From Gp6-AA40 sp046732795 (GTDB lineage: Bacteria; Acidobacteriota; Vicinamibacteria; Vicinamibacterales; UBA2999), in the NCBI GenBank assembly GCA_046732795.1, contig JBKPNV010000099.1:1-31119 (forward strand): 31,119 nucleotides of DNA, in the 5' to 3' direction. The notes below the pieces were generated by a model. That model had not been told where the DNA came from, ran no database searches, and saw nothing but the letters and a program-made list of their open reading frames with translations. Shown here one piece after another: positions 1-8,612 of this stretch (position 1 is its first letter; every line of letters begins with the position of its first letter). The translations under genes were made by a program, and so were the position numbers.

Positions 1-589
1 CCTTCAAAACGTCGAAAAATCCGCGCGTCACGAAGGCCCGACGGAACCGCTCGGGCAACTCATCGCTGGTGTCCACGACATCGTCGACGTAGTGACCTGC
101 GATGCCGTCAAAGGTCACGTTCAAACGATCCCAGTCCTGGAGGCGCACCGGTGCGATGCGCGTCTCCGCCGTCCCGTCGTGCACCTCCGCCAGCATCACG
201 AGCCGATCGCCGTTGGGGAAGGGCAGTGGCCGCAACAGGACGGCATCAATGGCGGAGAAGACCGCCGTGTTTGCGCCGATCCCAAGCGCCAGAGTCAGGA
301 CGACTGACACCGTGAAGCCGGGTGTGCGGGTGAGCGTGCGGATGGCGTACCGGGCGTTTCGCATCGCTGCGTCCAGTGCGCGCGCGACATCGACGTCCCG
401 GATGCGCTCACGCTGAACGACCGAATTGCCGAATTGAAGCCGTGCGCGTCGTCTTGCGTCTTCACGGCTGACGCCTTCGCTTCGCAACTGGTCAGCTCGT
501 TCGGCAAGATGAAAAGAGATCTCGCGATCGATGTCGCGCTGCACTCGACCCGGACGAAAGGCATTCAGCAGCCGGTGAAACCATGGCAT
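1..589 (-). CDS. MacB/FtsX-type permease, Acidobacteria duplicated-permease family (3' part outside window)
   Basis: This reading frame starts at an ATG (589) and stays open to the window edge, giving 196 visible N-terminal residues of a family that is usually about 800. Residues 19-54 (DREISFHL..., SREDARRRARLQFGN) are the cytoplasmic helical domain typical of the Acidobacteria 'duplicated orphan permeases'. Residues 91-124 (GFTVSVVLTLALGIGANTAV... to LLRPLPF) are the first membrane helix and the hallmark that follows it. The rest is the start of the periplasmic MacB-like domain. GGAGG lies 7 bases before the ATG, which fixes the start. The gene follows a padR gene on the same strand, the usual arrangement for this family, so PadR control is likely. 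The transported substrate cannot be inferred. The family call is firm. Confidence 0.88.
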   Translation of the reverse strand, partial: MPWFHRLLNAFRPGRVQRDIDREISFHLAERADQLRSEGVSREDARRRARLQFGNSVVQRERIRDVDVARALDAAMRNARYAIRTLTRTPGFTVSVVLTLALGIGANTAVFSAIDAVLLRPLPFPNGDRLVMLAEVHDGTAETRIAPVRLQDWDRLNVTFDGIAGHYVDDVVDTSDELPERFRRAFVTRGFFDVLK

Positions 590-600
590 GGTGTTTCCTC

Positions 601-631
601 CGAGACCCGGCTGAAGCCCGACACTACGCTT
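601..631. repeat. Dispersed GTCCGGC-n-GCCGGAC-type repeat, copy 1
   Basis: On the minus strand this reads GCGTAGTGTCGGGCTTCAGC followed by CGGGTCTC. It resembles the two tandem copies inside the helicase gene (17126-17196) and a degenerate copy at 9921-9957. It fills most of the spacer between padR and the permease and ends right beside the permease's GGAGG ribosome binding site. Confidence 0.6.
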
Positions 632-664
632 TCGCTCGCAGCGTCCACCATCGGGCGCACCTCG

Positions 665-1000
665 TTAGACATAACGAAGGACGCGACCGACGCCTTCGGT
701 GAACCGGGCCCAGCTTTCCTCTTCGAGCGCCAGTTGTTTCCGCCCGAGTGCCGTGAGCGAGTAGAAGCGCGCCTCACGGTTTTTCTCTGTAAGGCCCCAA
801 TCGGACCTCAGCCATCCTTGCTGTTCCATCCGGTGCAGAGCTGGATACAGCGAGCCTTCTTCCACGCGCAGGAGGTCGGCCGAGACGCGCTGAACGTGCG
901 TCGTGATCGCGTATCCATGCATCCGCTTGTTGGAGGCAAGGGTCTTGAGGACGAGGAGAGTCAGGGTGCCTTGAAGGATGTCGTTTCGTGAGGTGCTCAT
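665..1000 (-). CDS. PadR-family transcriptional regulator
   Basis: This is a 111-residue winged-helix repressor of the short PadR class. The N-terminus (DILQGTLTLLVLKTLASNKRMHGY) and the wing region (RVEEGSLYPALHRMEQQGWL, then REARFYSLTALGRKQL) are diagnostic of the family. The ATG at 1000 is chosen because it gives the usual short N-terminus. An upstream TTG at 1021 would add seven residues. The gene is read first and the permease follows it 75 bases downstream on the same strand. A perfect 18-bp palindrome lies about 30 bases upstream of the ATG and is the obvious candidate for autoregulation. PadR proteins of this type usually repress their own operon and respond to small hydrophobic or phenolic ligands or antibiotics. 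The ligand here is unknown. Confidence 0.9.
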   Translation of the reverse strand: MSTSRNDILQGTLTLLVLKTLASNKRMHGYAITTHVQRVSADLLRVEEGSLYPALHRMEQQGWLRSDWGLTEKNREARFYSLTALGRKQLALEEESWARFTEGVGRVLRYV

Positions 1001-1029
1001 GAACCGAACCCGATGTTTCAAACCCCTAG

Positions 1030-1047
1030 CTAGTTAGGCCTAACTAG
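1030..1047. promoter_or_regulatory. Perfect 18-bp palindrome, probable PadR operator
   Basis: CTAGTTAGGCCTAACTAG is its own reverse complement. The half-site CTAGTTAGG recurs in direct orientation at 1044-1052, overlapping the palindrome's right end. The site sits between the divergent padR (start 1000) and outer-membrane protein genes, where a repressor could block both promoters. Binding by PadR is inferred from position. A TATGCT hexamer at 1053-1058 could be a -10 element for the rightward gene. Confidence 0.6.
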
Positions 1048-1167
1048 TTAGGTATGCTAGCCACGTTGGACGACGGCGGTCAAGAAAAGGTTGGCAACCC
1101 CGGAAATGCAACCGAACCCACGTGTTCTCCGTCAAACATTGCGGCTCGAGGACACCTCGGAGGATGC

Positions 1168-3318
1168 GTGCGTCTTGTATCCGCGCTGTGCCTGGTCTGT
1201 GCGCTGCTGGCAGCGACATCGGCCGGGGCGCAGACGCCAGCTGGTGAAGATTCAGGTGCCCCGGCGCACGAGGATTTGCGCGCCCGCCTTGCGACCGTGC
1301 CGCCCAAGATCGATGGCGTGCTGGACGATGAGCTGTGGTCGGGCGAACCACTGCCGCTCGATAAATGGATGTCGTACAACCCGCTTCGAGGTGAACCTGA
1401 GCAACAGCGTACGAGTGTCTGGATCGGGTACGACAGCCAGGCCATCTACTTCGCGTTCCGCTGCTACGACGACGAACCCGACAAGATCAGATCGACGATC
1501 AGCCGGCGCGACAACGTGTGGAATGACGACTGGGTCGGCGTCAGCCTCGACTCGAGCCGGGCTGGTCAAATCGCCTATCACATGTTCGTCAACCCGAGCG
1601 GCATCCAGATGGATGCGCTCCAGAGCTCCGATGAAGACACCGCTCCAGATTGGCTGTGGCAGAGTGCGGGCAAGGTTGACGAGCAGGGCTATGTCGTCGA
1701 AATCCGTCTGCCGCTTCAGAGCATCAGATTCCGCAGCGGGGACAACGTCCGCATGAACATGCTTTTCTTCCGACGGAACAGCCGTCTGGGAATTTCGTGG
1801 TCGTGGCCGGAGATGAAGCCAGGCGAATGGGTCTTCGAGGCGCACGCCCCGGTCGCCTTCGGATCGTTGAAGCAGCCGCTGCTGCTCGAAGTGATTCCGA
1901 GCGCCACCTACTCGCACAATCAGGTGCGCTCAGCGGGAACCTGGCAGGACGGCCTCCAGCAAGGCGACTTCGGTGCCAGCCTGAAATACGGCATCACATC
2001 GACCGTCACGCTGGATGCGACCGTCAATCCGGACTTCAGCCAGGTGGAAAGCGACGCATTCGAGATCGAGGTGAACCAGCGCTTTCCGATCTTCTTCAGC
2101 GAGAAGCGCCCGTTCTTCATGGAGGGCCTCGGCCTGTTCAACCTCGCCGGCACCGGCTTCGATTCCTCGATGCGCACGGCGGTGCACACGCGGCGGATCG
2201 TGGATCCCAGCGCGGGCGTGAAGCTGACCGGGACGGCCGGCCGCTATACGTTTGCGACGCTCATGGCGCCTGACGAGTCAGTCGCTGACGGCCGCAAGAT
2301 GTACGCGATCGGGAGAGGGACTCGCAACTTCGGCGACGGTCAGTACGCAGGGGTGCTCGTGACCGACACCGAGTTCCAACGCGACTACAACCGCGTGATC
2401 GCCGCCGACCTCGCACTCAAACACGGCGATCGCATCCGCTGGAACGCAAACATGATTCTGTCCGAGTCTGCGACGCCAGACAGTCAGTCAAGTACCGGCG
2501 TCGGGGGACAGGCCAGCTACTCGTACGATACCAGGAGGGTCGGCGTATCCGGGCAGATCGAGCACTACAGCAGCGATTTCCGCATGGACACGGCGTTCAT
2601 CAATCGCGTCGGGATCACCCGCGGATGGCAGTATCAGGGGCTCAATTTCTATCCCGCCGAAAAACGATATCCGTGGCTCAAGCGGATAAACCCCTTCCTC
2701 TGGGTGACCGCCGCTGATGACCGCATTCAGGGCGGCAGTGAGCTCGAGGTGATCCCAGCGATACGTTTCAACTTCACGCGCCAGGGCTACCTGCGTCTTG
2801 ACATGTTGCGTGGTCACGAAACCTTCGCACATGAACGTTTTGACGTGGGTCGTGTGATGGCCGACGGCGGCGCGCAATTCACGAAGTGGCTGAACCTGGC
2901 GGGTAACGTCACGAGCGGCCCCGCAGTGTTTTACGACGAGGTGAACCCGTTTCAAGGCTATTCGCGTTCGTTCAGCGGGCGCGTCGGGCTGCAGCCGAAC
3001 TCGAAGCTCAATCACAGCTTCTCGTACACCTTCGTGCACTTCGAACATCGCGACAGCGGCGAGAAGGTCTACGACGTGCATATCGTCAACCTTCGCAATA
3101 CCTACCAGTTCACGCCACAGTTCCTCATGCGGGCGATCGTGCAGTACGACAGCTCGCGGCGGCGGGTGCTTGGTGATTTCCTCGCTTCGTACGAGCTCGT
3201 GCCCGGCACCGTGGTCCACGCCGGTTACGGTTCCCTCTGGGAGCGGCTCGACGTCGATCCCTATCGACCGACGGCGCGCGCGTTCTTCTTCAAGGCGTCG
3301 TATCTTGCGAGGTTTTGA
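1168..3318 (+). CDS. CBM9-like domain / DUF5916 outer-membrane beta-barrel protein
   Basis: This exported protein has about 716 residues. A signal peptide (VRLVSALCLVCALLAATSAG, cleaved near AQ) is followed by a carbohydrate-binding family 9-like domain (about residues 40-225, beginning PPKIDGVLDDELW). The remainder is a DUF5916 barrel with the hallmark VNPDFSQVESDAFEIEVNQR and FPIFFSEKRPFFMEG. The C-terminus is FFFKASYLARF, an aromatic-ended last strand typical of BAM substrates. The frame is open from an ATG at 1054, but that start puts 38 unnatural residues before the signal peptide and lies only 7 bases from the PadR palindrome. The GTG at 1168 with GGAGG 4 bases upstream is preferred. 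The family is common in Acidobacteria and Bacteroidetes and its substrate is unknown. Divergent from padR, it may share its control. Confidence 0.88.
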   Translation: MRLVSALCLVCALLAATSAGAQTPAGEDSGAPAHEDLRARLATVPPKIDGVLDDELWSGEPLPLDKWMSYNPLRGEPEQQRTSVWIGYDSQAIYFAFRCYDDEPDKIRSTISRRDNVWNDDWVGVSLDSSRAGQIAYHMFVNPSGIQMDALQSSDEDTAPDWLWQSAGKVDEQGYVVEIRLPLQSIRFRSGDNVRMNMLFFRRNSRLGISWSWPEMKPGEWVFEAHAPVAFGSLKQPLLLEVIPSATYSHNQVRSAGTWQDGLQQGDFGASLKYGITSTVTLDATVNPDFSQVESDAFEIEVNQRFPIFFSEKRPFFMEGLGLFNLAGTGFDSSMRTAVHTRRIVDPSAGVKLTGTAGRYTFATLMAPDESVADGRKMYAIGRGTRNFGDGQYAGVLVTDTEFQRDYNRVIAADLALKHGDRIRWNANMILSESATPDSQSSTGVGGQASYSYDTRRVGVSGQIEHYSSDFRMDTAFINRVGITRGWQYQGLNFYPAEKRYPWLKRINPFLWVTAADDRIQGGSELEVIPAIRFNFTRQGYLRLDMLRGHETFAHERFDVGRVMADGGAQFTKWLNLAGNVTSGPAVFYDEVNPFQGYSRSFSGRVGLQPNSKLNHSFSYTFVHFEHRDSGEKVYDVHIVNLRNTYQFTPQFLMRAIVQYDSSRRRVLGDFLASYELVPGTVVHAGYGSLWERLDVDPYRPTARAFFFKASYLARF

Positions 3319-3319
3319 A

Positions 3320-3370
3320 GACACCGGGTGTTATCTCCGTAGAGTCGCGACGGAAATTACACCCGGTGTC
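3320..3370. repeat. Long inverted repeat (ACACCGGGTGT family) between convergent genes
   Basis: The 21-base arms at 3320-3340 and 3350-3370 match in 19 positions and leave a 9-base loop. The arms begin GACACCGGGTGT and end ACACCCGGTGTC. A close relative with the core CCGGGTGTGATTT lies at 24727-24778, so this is a dispersed element. It exactly fills the 55-base gap between two convergent stop codons and could end transcription in both directions, although no T-run follows. Confidence 0.8.
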
Positions 3371-3373
3371 GTT

Positions 3374-4915
3374 TCAGGGAGCCGCCAGCGTCTTCAAGAG
3401 CTCGGCGTACTTGGCGTCGTAGGCGTTCAGCACGTCGGCGCCGGGATGCTCCTTGATCTCGCCAAGGATGTGCGGCGGTGCATTGCGGTCCTCGAACCGC
3501 GGCCAGTTCGGAAGGCCGCGTCCATTCGGATCGCCATTCTTCGCGAAATTGACCCAGTAGGACGACATTTCGTCCGCCATTCGTCGATCGCGATCGGACG
3601 CCATCGCCAGTTTTGGTGAGCTGATGTCGGGGATCACGCGCGGCGCCCAGAGATTGTCGAAGACGTAAACGATCTCCGTGGCGTGCGTGGCCTTGAGGTT
3701 CTTGCCTCCCGGCTCGACCGGCGGTTCATGCGTGAAGAAGTACCAGTAGGCACGTTTGCCGACTGCTGTTTGCCGCTCGGCGAACAAGCGCATCGCCCAC
3801 ATCATCGTGTCACGGAAGGCGACGTCGCCGCCGAGCGATGTGTGCTCGTCCTTGTTGGAACCGGCGATGACATCCACTGCGTTCTGCTTGCCCGTCGCGA
3901 ATGTGATCGAGAGGTCCTCCGGGACGATCCATCCGTCGACGATCATGCCCGAGCCGCGCAGCGTCTTGACGACTTCCTCGGTCGAGCGCGCACGCAGCTC
4001 CGCCAATGGCGGAAGCGGGGGAGACGGTGGTGGAGGGCTGGCGGGTGCGCTCGCGTCGCCTCGACCGCGGCCGCCACGTCCGCCTGGCGTCAGCACCTGC
4101 TGACGCTCGGCCCGCGCCCGAGGCGTCATCGGCCCCATGCCGAGTCCCATCCATGCGCCGCTTTCGCTGATCGCGCGTTGGAACAGGCCGTTCGCGACCG
4201 GTGATCCGACCAGGCCACCAACCATCGCCGCGCCGGCGGACTCGCCAAAGATCGTCACGTTGGCCGGATCGCCGCCGAACGTCGCGATGTTTGTCTTTAC
4301 CCACCGCAACGTGGCGATCGCGTCCATGAGTGCCTGGTTGCCAGACGCGCTGTGCCCGGACTCGGAGGTCAGCTCGGGGTGCGCGAAGAAGCCGAACGGA
4401 CCAAGGCGGTAGTTGAACGTGACCAGCACAACGCCCTTCTTGGCCAGGTTCTCGCCGTCGTTGTGTTTGCTCGATCCCCCTCCCTCGGTGTACGCACCGC
4501 CGAAGATCCACACCATGACGGGCAGCCGCTCGTCGGCGCGACTGGCGGCCGTCCACACATTCAAGTACAGACAGTCCTCACTCGTCTTCGGTGAATCGGG
4601 CAGGTCGACGGTCACGTTGTTCGGGACGCGGTTCGGTTGTGACGGCTGCACGCACACGTTGCTGAACTGTTCCGCCTTGCGCACGCCTTCCCATTTCGCG
4701 GGCGGTTGTGGTTCTTTCCAGCGCAAATCGCCGACCGGAGGGGCGGCAAACGGGATGCCTTTGAACGCTCGAACACCCGACGGCAGCGTGACACCAGACA
4801 GCCGTCCCGTCGAAATCGCGATCGGGGCGGGGATCGCTGCGGGCGTCGTGATACTGGTTGCGGCTCCGATGGCAGCGGTGAACACGAAGGCCATCGTTCG
4901 AGGGCGGCGGCTCAC
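3374..4915 (-). CDS. Secreted type-B carboxylesterase (alpha/beta hydrolase)
   Basis: This is a 513-residue para-nitrobenzyl-esterase/cholinesterase-fold enzyme that hydrolyses carboxylic esters, probably in the periplasm. An N-terminal signal-like segment (about residues 7-30) precedes GRLSGVTLPSGVRAFKGIP, the classic start of the family. The oxyanion loop is IFGGAY (137-142), the nucleophile is Ser226 in GESAG, and the likely acid and base are Glu357 (GSNKDE) and His411. The insert at about 277-303 is rich in GGRGRG and then proline, which is unusual for the fold. The GTG at 4915 overlaps the stop of the upstream gene (GTGA), with GGAGG 4 bases before it, so the two genes are translationally coupled. 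A longer frame to 5050 overlaps the upstream gene and is rejected. The natural substrate is unknown. Confidence 0.92.
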   Translation of the reverse strand: MSRRPRTMAFVFTAAIGAATSITTPAAIPAPIAISTGRLSGVTLPSGVRAFKGIPFAAPPVGDLRWKEPQPPAKWEGVRKAEQFSNVCVQPSQPNRVPNNVTVDLPDSPKTSEDCLYLNVWTAASRADERLPVMVWIFGGAYTEGGGSSKHNDGENLAKKGVVLVTFNYRLGPFGFFAHPELTSESGHSASGNQALMDAIATLRWVKTNIATFGGDPANVTIFGESAGAAMVGGLVGSPVANGLFQRAISESGAWMGLGMGPMTPRARAERQQVLTPGGRGGRGRGDASAPASPPPPSPPLPPLAELRARSTEEVVKTLRGSGMIVDGWIVPEDLSITFATGKQNAVDVIAGSNKDEHTSLGGDVAFRDTMMWAMRLFAERQTAVGKRAYWYFFTHEPPVEPGGKNLKATHATEIVYVFDNLWAPRVIPDISSPKLAMASDRDRRMADEMSSYWVNFAKNGDPNGRGLPNWPRFEDRNAPPHILGEIKEHPGADVLNAYDAKYAELLKTLAAP

Positions 4916-6018
4916 TTCGCCTCCGACTGTCTGGCGCGCTCGGCACGCGACGAGTTGATGTAGTCGCCGATGGTCCGGTTTCCTTCGTGGCAGGCGTATT
5001 CCCACCACTCGTACGAGGGATCCAGCTTCAGCGGGTAGCGTGCGGTCCACGGGCGCGTGAGGACCACCGGATCCTCGGTCGTGATCTCGTAGAGCAGGAA
5101 ATCGTCGTTCAGGCGGGTGATGCGTTCCGTGGTCTTCATCTGCTCGCTGACTGGGAACCGGTTTCCTGGCGGCGAGCCCATCACGCCGATATTCGTCGCC
5201 GATGGTCCTGGCTTGAAATTGGTCGTCTCGATGGTGAGCGTATTGCCCTCCCAGCGGCCGCGTGATTCACCCATCCACTGCCTGATCGTGGGAGAGAGTG
5301 CAGGTCGCCCATCGACTGGAACGATGCGCGTCTCGTGCACCATCTCGAGATCGAGAATGACATAGCCCGGCACCTGCATGATCCGCACGCCGTTGTTGTA
5401 GCGATACGGCATCATCGAGGAGGGCATGCCACGCGTGATGCAGCGATCCCAGCTGTCGAAGTCGAGGTAGGAATCCCACACCTGCGTCTCGCCGGGCAAC
5501 GCCCAACTGCTTTTCATGAGAGCCGACAGCCGTTTTCCCTCCGCCGTCATCTCTGGGAGCCTTCCGTTTGGTGGGTCGACGATCAGAGAGGTCTGGCGCT
5601 GTGGCGCGGTGGGATCGGTGACTCCTGTCTGCAGGGCCTGGCCGAAATTGCCGGCAGCAATGGCGGCGGCGTGTCGATCGGTCTGCCTGGACGCTGCCTC
5701 GAGCCGGTCCTTGTATTCCGACTCGGTCAAGAAGGCTTTGTGCATGTCGCACGGCGGCGTGGGAGCGCCGCGTCCGCGGCCGCCGCCGGCACAACGCTCG
5801 AGCGGCACGCTGCCCACGAACGAAATCGGCCACATGCCCTGGATATCCGGATCACCCCATGGCGTCTTCGGTTGCGTCCATCCCTTGGGAGTCTCGATGA
5901 AATGATTGGCTTCGCTCGGAGGCCCTGGCGGCGCCTGTCCATGAAGGACCGCAACGATCAAAACGCTGGCACATCCGTAGATGAGAGCACGACTAGTCAC
6001 GTGATGTTTCGGACACAT
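4912..6018 (-). CDS. Secreted protein of unknown function, Acidobacteria-expanded family
   Basis: This is a 368-residue exported protein. A hydrophobic signal segment at about residues 10-28 (ALIYGCASVLIVAVLHGQA) precedes the mature start TPWGDPDIQGMW. Other conserved-looking blocks are WDRCITRGMPSSMMPYRYNN, the PGYVILDLEMVHETRIV block, and QWMGESRGRWEGNTLTIETT. I recognise the pattern as a paralogous family frequent in soil Acidobacteria, but no enzymatic role is known to me. A short glycine/arginine-rich patch (GGGRGRG) resembles the insert in the esterase encoded next. The ATG at 6018 has no strong ribosome binding site, and the GTG at 6000 is an alternative start. The esterase start overlaps its stop codon, so the two secreted proteins are made together. 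Confidence 0.85.
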   Translation of the reverse strand: MCPKHHVTSRALIYGCASVLIVAVLHGQAPPGPPSEANHFIETPKGWTQPKTPWGDPDIQGMWPISFVGSVPLERCAGGGRGRGAPTPPCDMHKAFLTESEYKDRLEAASRQTDRHAAAIAAGNFGQALQTGVTDPTAPQRQTSLIVDPPNGRLPEMTAEGKRLSALMKSSWALPGETQVWDSYLDFDSWDRCITRGMPSSMMPYRYNNGVRIMQVPGYVILDLEMVHETRIVPVDGRPALSPTIRQWMGESRGRWEGNTLTIETTNFKPGPSATNIGVMGSPPGNRFPVSEQMKTTERITRLNDDFLLYEITTEDPVVLTRPWTARYPLKLDPSYEWWEYACHEGNRTIGDYINSSRAERARQSEAK

Positions 6019-6127
6019 ATCCGATCAATTTTCTCGGGTTCCCGCGACTCCGTCCAGTGAGCGAGCCCGATCGTCTCGGGCACGAAGGATGTGATACAGC
6101 GGCGCGTGCGCCGTATATTTGCAACAG

Positions 6128-6658
6128 ATGCCCATCGAACAGGCGATGCCGGGGCGGCTGGCGCGATGGATTTCGGCCGCAGAGCCCGATTGGGATGCGG
6201 TGTATGCCGATCAGCTTCCGCGCGTCTACAACTTCTTCCGGTATCGCTTCGGGGTCACCGCCGATGCCGAGGATCTCACCGCCCGGACGTTCGAGAAGGC
6301 ATGGCGCGCGCGGCACAGGTACCGGCGGGATCTGGCGGCGTTCTCGACCTGGCTTCTCAGCATTGCGCGGAACGTGGCGGCCGACCACGTTCGCGCGCGG
6401 CGACCATTTGTGTCGCTCGAACAGGCTTCGAACGTGAGAGCCGCAGGCACTCCGGAGGAGGACGCGGTGCGCAACTCGGATGGCGAACGGCTCGCCGCGC
6501 TGTTGCAGGAGTTGCCGGAACGTGACCGCGAATTGCTGGCGATGAAATACGGAGCGGGAATGACGAATCGCTCGATCGCCATCGCCACAGGACTCAGTGA
6601 ATCGAACGTCGGCACGATCGTCCATCGCGCTGTTCAAGCGCTGCGCGAGCGATGGTGA
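6128..6658 (+). CDS. ECF-type RNA polymerase sigma factor
   Basis: This is a sigma-70-family extracytoplasmic-function sigma factor of 176 residues. Region 2 covers about residues 24-92, including DAEDLTARTFEKAW and FSTWLLSIARNVAADHVRAR. Region 4 covers about 120-175, with LPERDRELLAMKYGAGMTN, a helix-turn-helix (RSIAIATGLSESNVGTIVHR) and ALRERW. The ATG at 6128 is used; a TTG three codons upstream is possible. No clear Shine-Dalgarno is visible. It is the first gene of a run with an anti-sigma-like membrane protein and an ABC exporter, so it probably switches on this operon in response to envelope stress or a toxic compound. That role is inferred from context. Confidence 0.92.
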   Translation: MPIEQAMPGRLARWISAAEPDWDAVYADQLPRVYNFFRYRFGVTADAEDLTARTFEKAWRARHRYRRDLAAFSTWLLSIARNVAADHVRARRPFVSLEQASNVRAAGTPEEDAVRNSDGERLAALLQELPERDRELLAMKYGAGMTNRSIAIATGLSESNVGTIVHRAVQALRERW

Positions 6659-6717
6659 CGGGGAGTTGATCAAAATCGTCGAGCGGGGCCTCTGCCTCGC
6701 GGGGATGGCAGCACGTC

Positions 6718-7695
6718 ATGGAAGACACTCATTTGGACAGTCTGCGTCGCGATCCGTCACCGGCGTTTGCTGCGCGACTGCAGTCGTCGCTGCGCGAGCA
6801 GGAGAGGTCGCGCTCCCGGTCCGCATGGCCTCGGCTCAAAGCGATCGCGGCGCCGGCTGTTGTCGTCATCATCATCTCGGGGTTGCTGAGCATCCCGGCC
6901 GTTCGCGCATCAGCCCAGTCCTTCCTCGCGATGTTTCGCGTCGTGAATTTCGTCGCTGTCCCCGTCAACGAGGGCCGCATCGCGATGCTCGAGTCACAGA
7001 ATCTCGACCCGCCGCATCTGATCGGTGAACAGATCCAGGTCCTCGAGGATCCGGGTGCGCCCATCGGTGTCGTTTCGCCGGAGCAGGCGGGGGCGGCGGC
7101 GGGCTTCGCCGTCAAGGTGCCGACGTATGAACCGACGAACGTCACGCTCGCAACCATCGACATCAAAGGACAGCAGCGACTGCGTGCGACTGCGGACGCC
7201 GAGCGTCTGCGCCAGGCGATGGCGACGTTGGCCATTACCGATCTCGAAGTCCCTGCTGGACTGGATGGGCAGACTGTCGACGTGCGCATTCCCCCCGTCG
7301 TCCGGATGCGCTACGAGCGGGGAGGCGCTCCGGTCGTCGAGGTCCTACAGGCGAAATCGCCCGAAGTGTCGCTGCCGGACGGCATCAATCTGCCCGCGCT
7401 CGGCGAGATTGGGTTACGGATTCTCGGGCTGTCGCCAATCGAAGCACGCGATTTCGCTCAGTCGATCGATTGGTACACGACGTTGCTCGTCCCGATACCT
7501 GCTGCCGCCACCTCCTTCAAACAGATCACCATCAACGGGCAGCCTGGCGTCGCCGTCGAGCGTGTGAGACGTCTGCCGGACGGGGGGCGCCAGTTTTCGA
7601 GCAGCTATCTCTGGTCGGAGAACGGACAGGTGTTCGCATTGAATGGATCGCTCCCGGCCCTCGACATGCTCAAGATGGCAGAATCGCTGAAGTGA
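6718..7695 (+). CDS. Membrane-anchored probable anti-sigma factor (DUF4367-like C-terminus)
   Basis: This 325-residue protein has a short cytoplasmic N-terminus (DPSPAFAARLQSSLREQE, typical of anti-sigma proteins) and one membrane helix at about residues 43-63 (IAAPAVVVIIISGLLSIPAV). A large extracytoplasmic part follows. Its end (NGQPGVAVE..., then YLWSENGQVFALNGSLPALD and LKMAESLK) looks like the DUF4367 sensor domain found on anti-sigma factors. No zinc-binding HxxxCxxC motif is seen, so it is not a ZAS protein. It starts 59 bases after the sigma gene, and the ABC ATPase start overlaps its stop (GTGA). Binding and release of the upstream sigma factor is inferred from order and topology. 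Confidence 0.75.
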   Translation: MEDTHLDSLRRDPSPAFAARLQSSLREQERSRSRSAWPRLKAIAAPAVVVIIISGLLSIPAVRASAQSFLAMFRVVNFVAVPVNEGRIAMLESQNLDPPHLIGEQIQVLEDPGAPIGVVSPEQAGAAAGFAVKVPTYEPTNVTLATIDIKGQQRLRATADAERLRQAMATLAITDLEVPAGLDGQTVDVRIPPVVRMRYERGGAPVVEVLQAKSPEVSLPDGINLPALGEIGLRILGLSPIEARDFAQSIDWYTTLLVPIPAAATSFKQITINGQPGVAVERVRRLPDGGRQFSSSYLWSENGQVFALNGSLPALDMLKMAESLK

Positions 7696-8612
7696 CCGGC
7701 CTCGTCATCGAGACCCGGGGGCTCCGCAAGTGGTTCGGCGCGACGTTGGCTGTCGCGGACCTCTCGCTTTCGGTGCGCGCCGGTGAGATCTTCGGGTTTC
7801 TGGGTCCCAACGGTGCTGGTAAGACCACGTCGATCAAAATGCTCCTGAGCCTGGTCACTCCGGACGGGGGAGAGGGTCGAGTGCTCGACCAGCGCCTCGG
7901 CGATCGCAAGACGCGCGGTCGAATCGGGTTTCTTCCTGAACACTTCCGGTTTCACGACTGCCTGACTGCGCGCGAATTGCTGCGATTTCATGGGCGGCTC
8001 TACGGCCTTTCGGGATCTGATCTCGACATGCGGATCGATCGACTGCTAGCCAGAGTCGATCTGCTGGAAGCCGCCGACAGGCCGCTGCGTGGTTACAGCA
8101 AGGGGATGCTTCAACGCACGGGCCTTGCGCAGGCGCTTCTCAACGATCCCTCTTTGGTCTTACTCGACGAACCGACTTCTGGTCTCGATCCCCTCGGCCG
8201 GATGCTCGTCCGCGACATCATCGCGGAGTTGCGCGAACGTGGAACGACAGTCTTTCTCAACTCCCATCTGCTCGGTGAAGTTGAGGCCACGTGCGACCGC
8301 GTGGCGTTCGTCAAGCAAGGAAGCATCATCCATGAGATGACCCTCGGCGAGTCGACCGCGATGATCGACGTCGAGCTGCGCGTCAGCCCGATGGATGCGT
8401 GTCTCGTGGAAGGACTCTCGTCGTTCGGAACTGCCGTCAGTCAATGGAGCGCTGACGTCGTACGGATGCGTGTCGACTCGGACGCCGTCCTTCCCGGGCT
8501 CGTCCGCTGGCTCGTGGAGCGCGGCACGTGTGTCTACGCGCTGCAACCGCGTCGTAAGTCGCTCGAGGAATGGTTCGTCGAGGTCATGGGCGACGATCAA
8601 CGGCCCGGATGA
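7692..8612 (+). CDS. ABC transporter ATP-binding protein (ABC-2 exporter type)
   Basis: This is a 306-residue ATPase subunit that energises the permease encoded next. Walker A is GPNGAGKT (38-45), the signature is YSKGMLQR (135-142), Walker B is LVLLDE (155-160) followed by PTSGLDP, and the H-loop is His192. GFLPE replaces the usual Q-loop glutamine, as in many drug- and lantibiotic-type exporters. A C-terminal extension of about 80 residues after the core is typical of this class. The frame is open back to 7470, but the GTG at 7692 overlaps the previous stop and gives the normal N-terminus (VTGLVIETRGLRKWFG). It is translationally coupled at both ends. The substrate is unknown; self-protection or export of a hydrophobic compound fits the sigma/anti-sigma context. 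Confidence 0.95.
   Translation: MTGLVIETRGLRKWFGATLAVADLSLSVRAGEIFGFLGPNGAGKTTSIKMLLSLVTPDGGEGRVLDQRLGDRKTRGRIGFLPEHFRFHDCLTARELLRFHGRLYGLSGSDLDMRIDRLLARVDLLEAADRPLRGYSKGMLQRTGLAQALLNDPSLVLLDEPTSGLDPLGRMLVRDIIAELRERGTTVFLNSHLLGEVEATCDRVAFVKQGSIIHEMTLGESTAMIDVELRVSPMDACLVEGLSSFGTAVSQWSADVVRMRVDSDAVLPGLVRWLVERGTCVYALQPRRKSLEEWFVEVMGDDQRPG

Noticed and set aside
434..991. Plus-strand open frame of 185 codons opposite padR and the permease start
   Set aside because: It lies antisense to two well-supported genes and includes a translated repeat (ETRLKPDTT); no homology or ribosome binding site.
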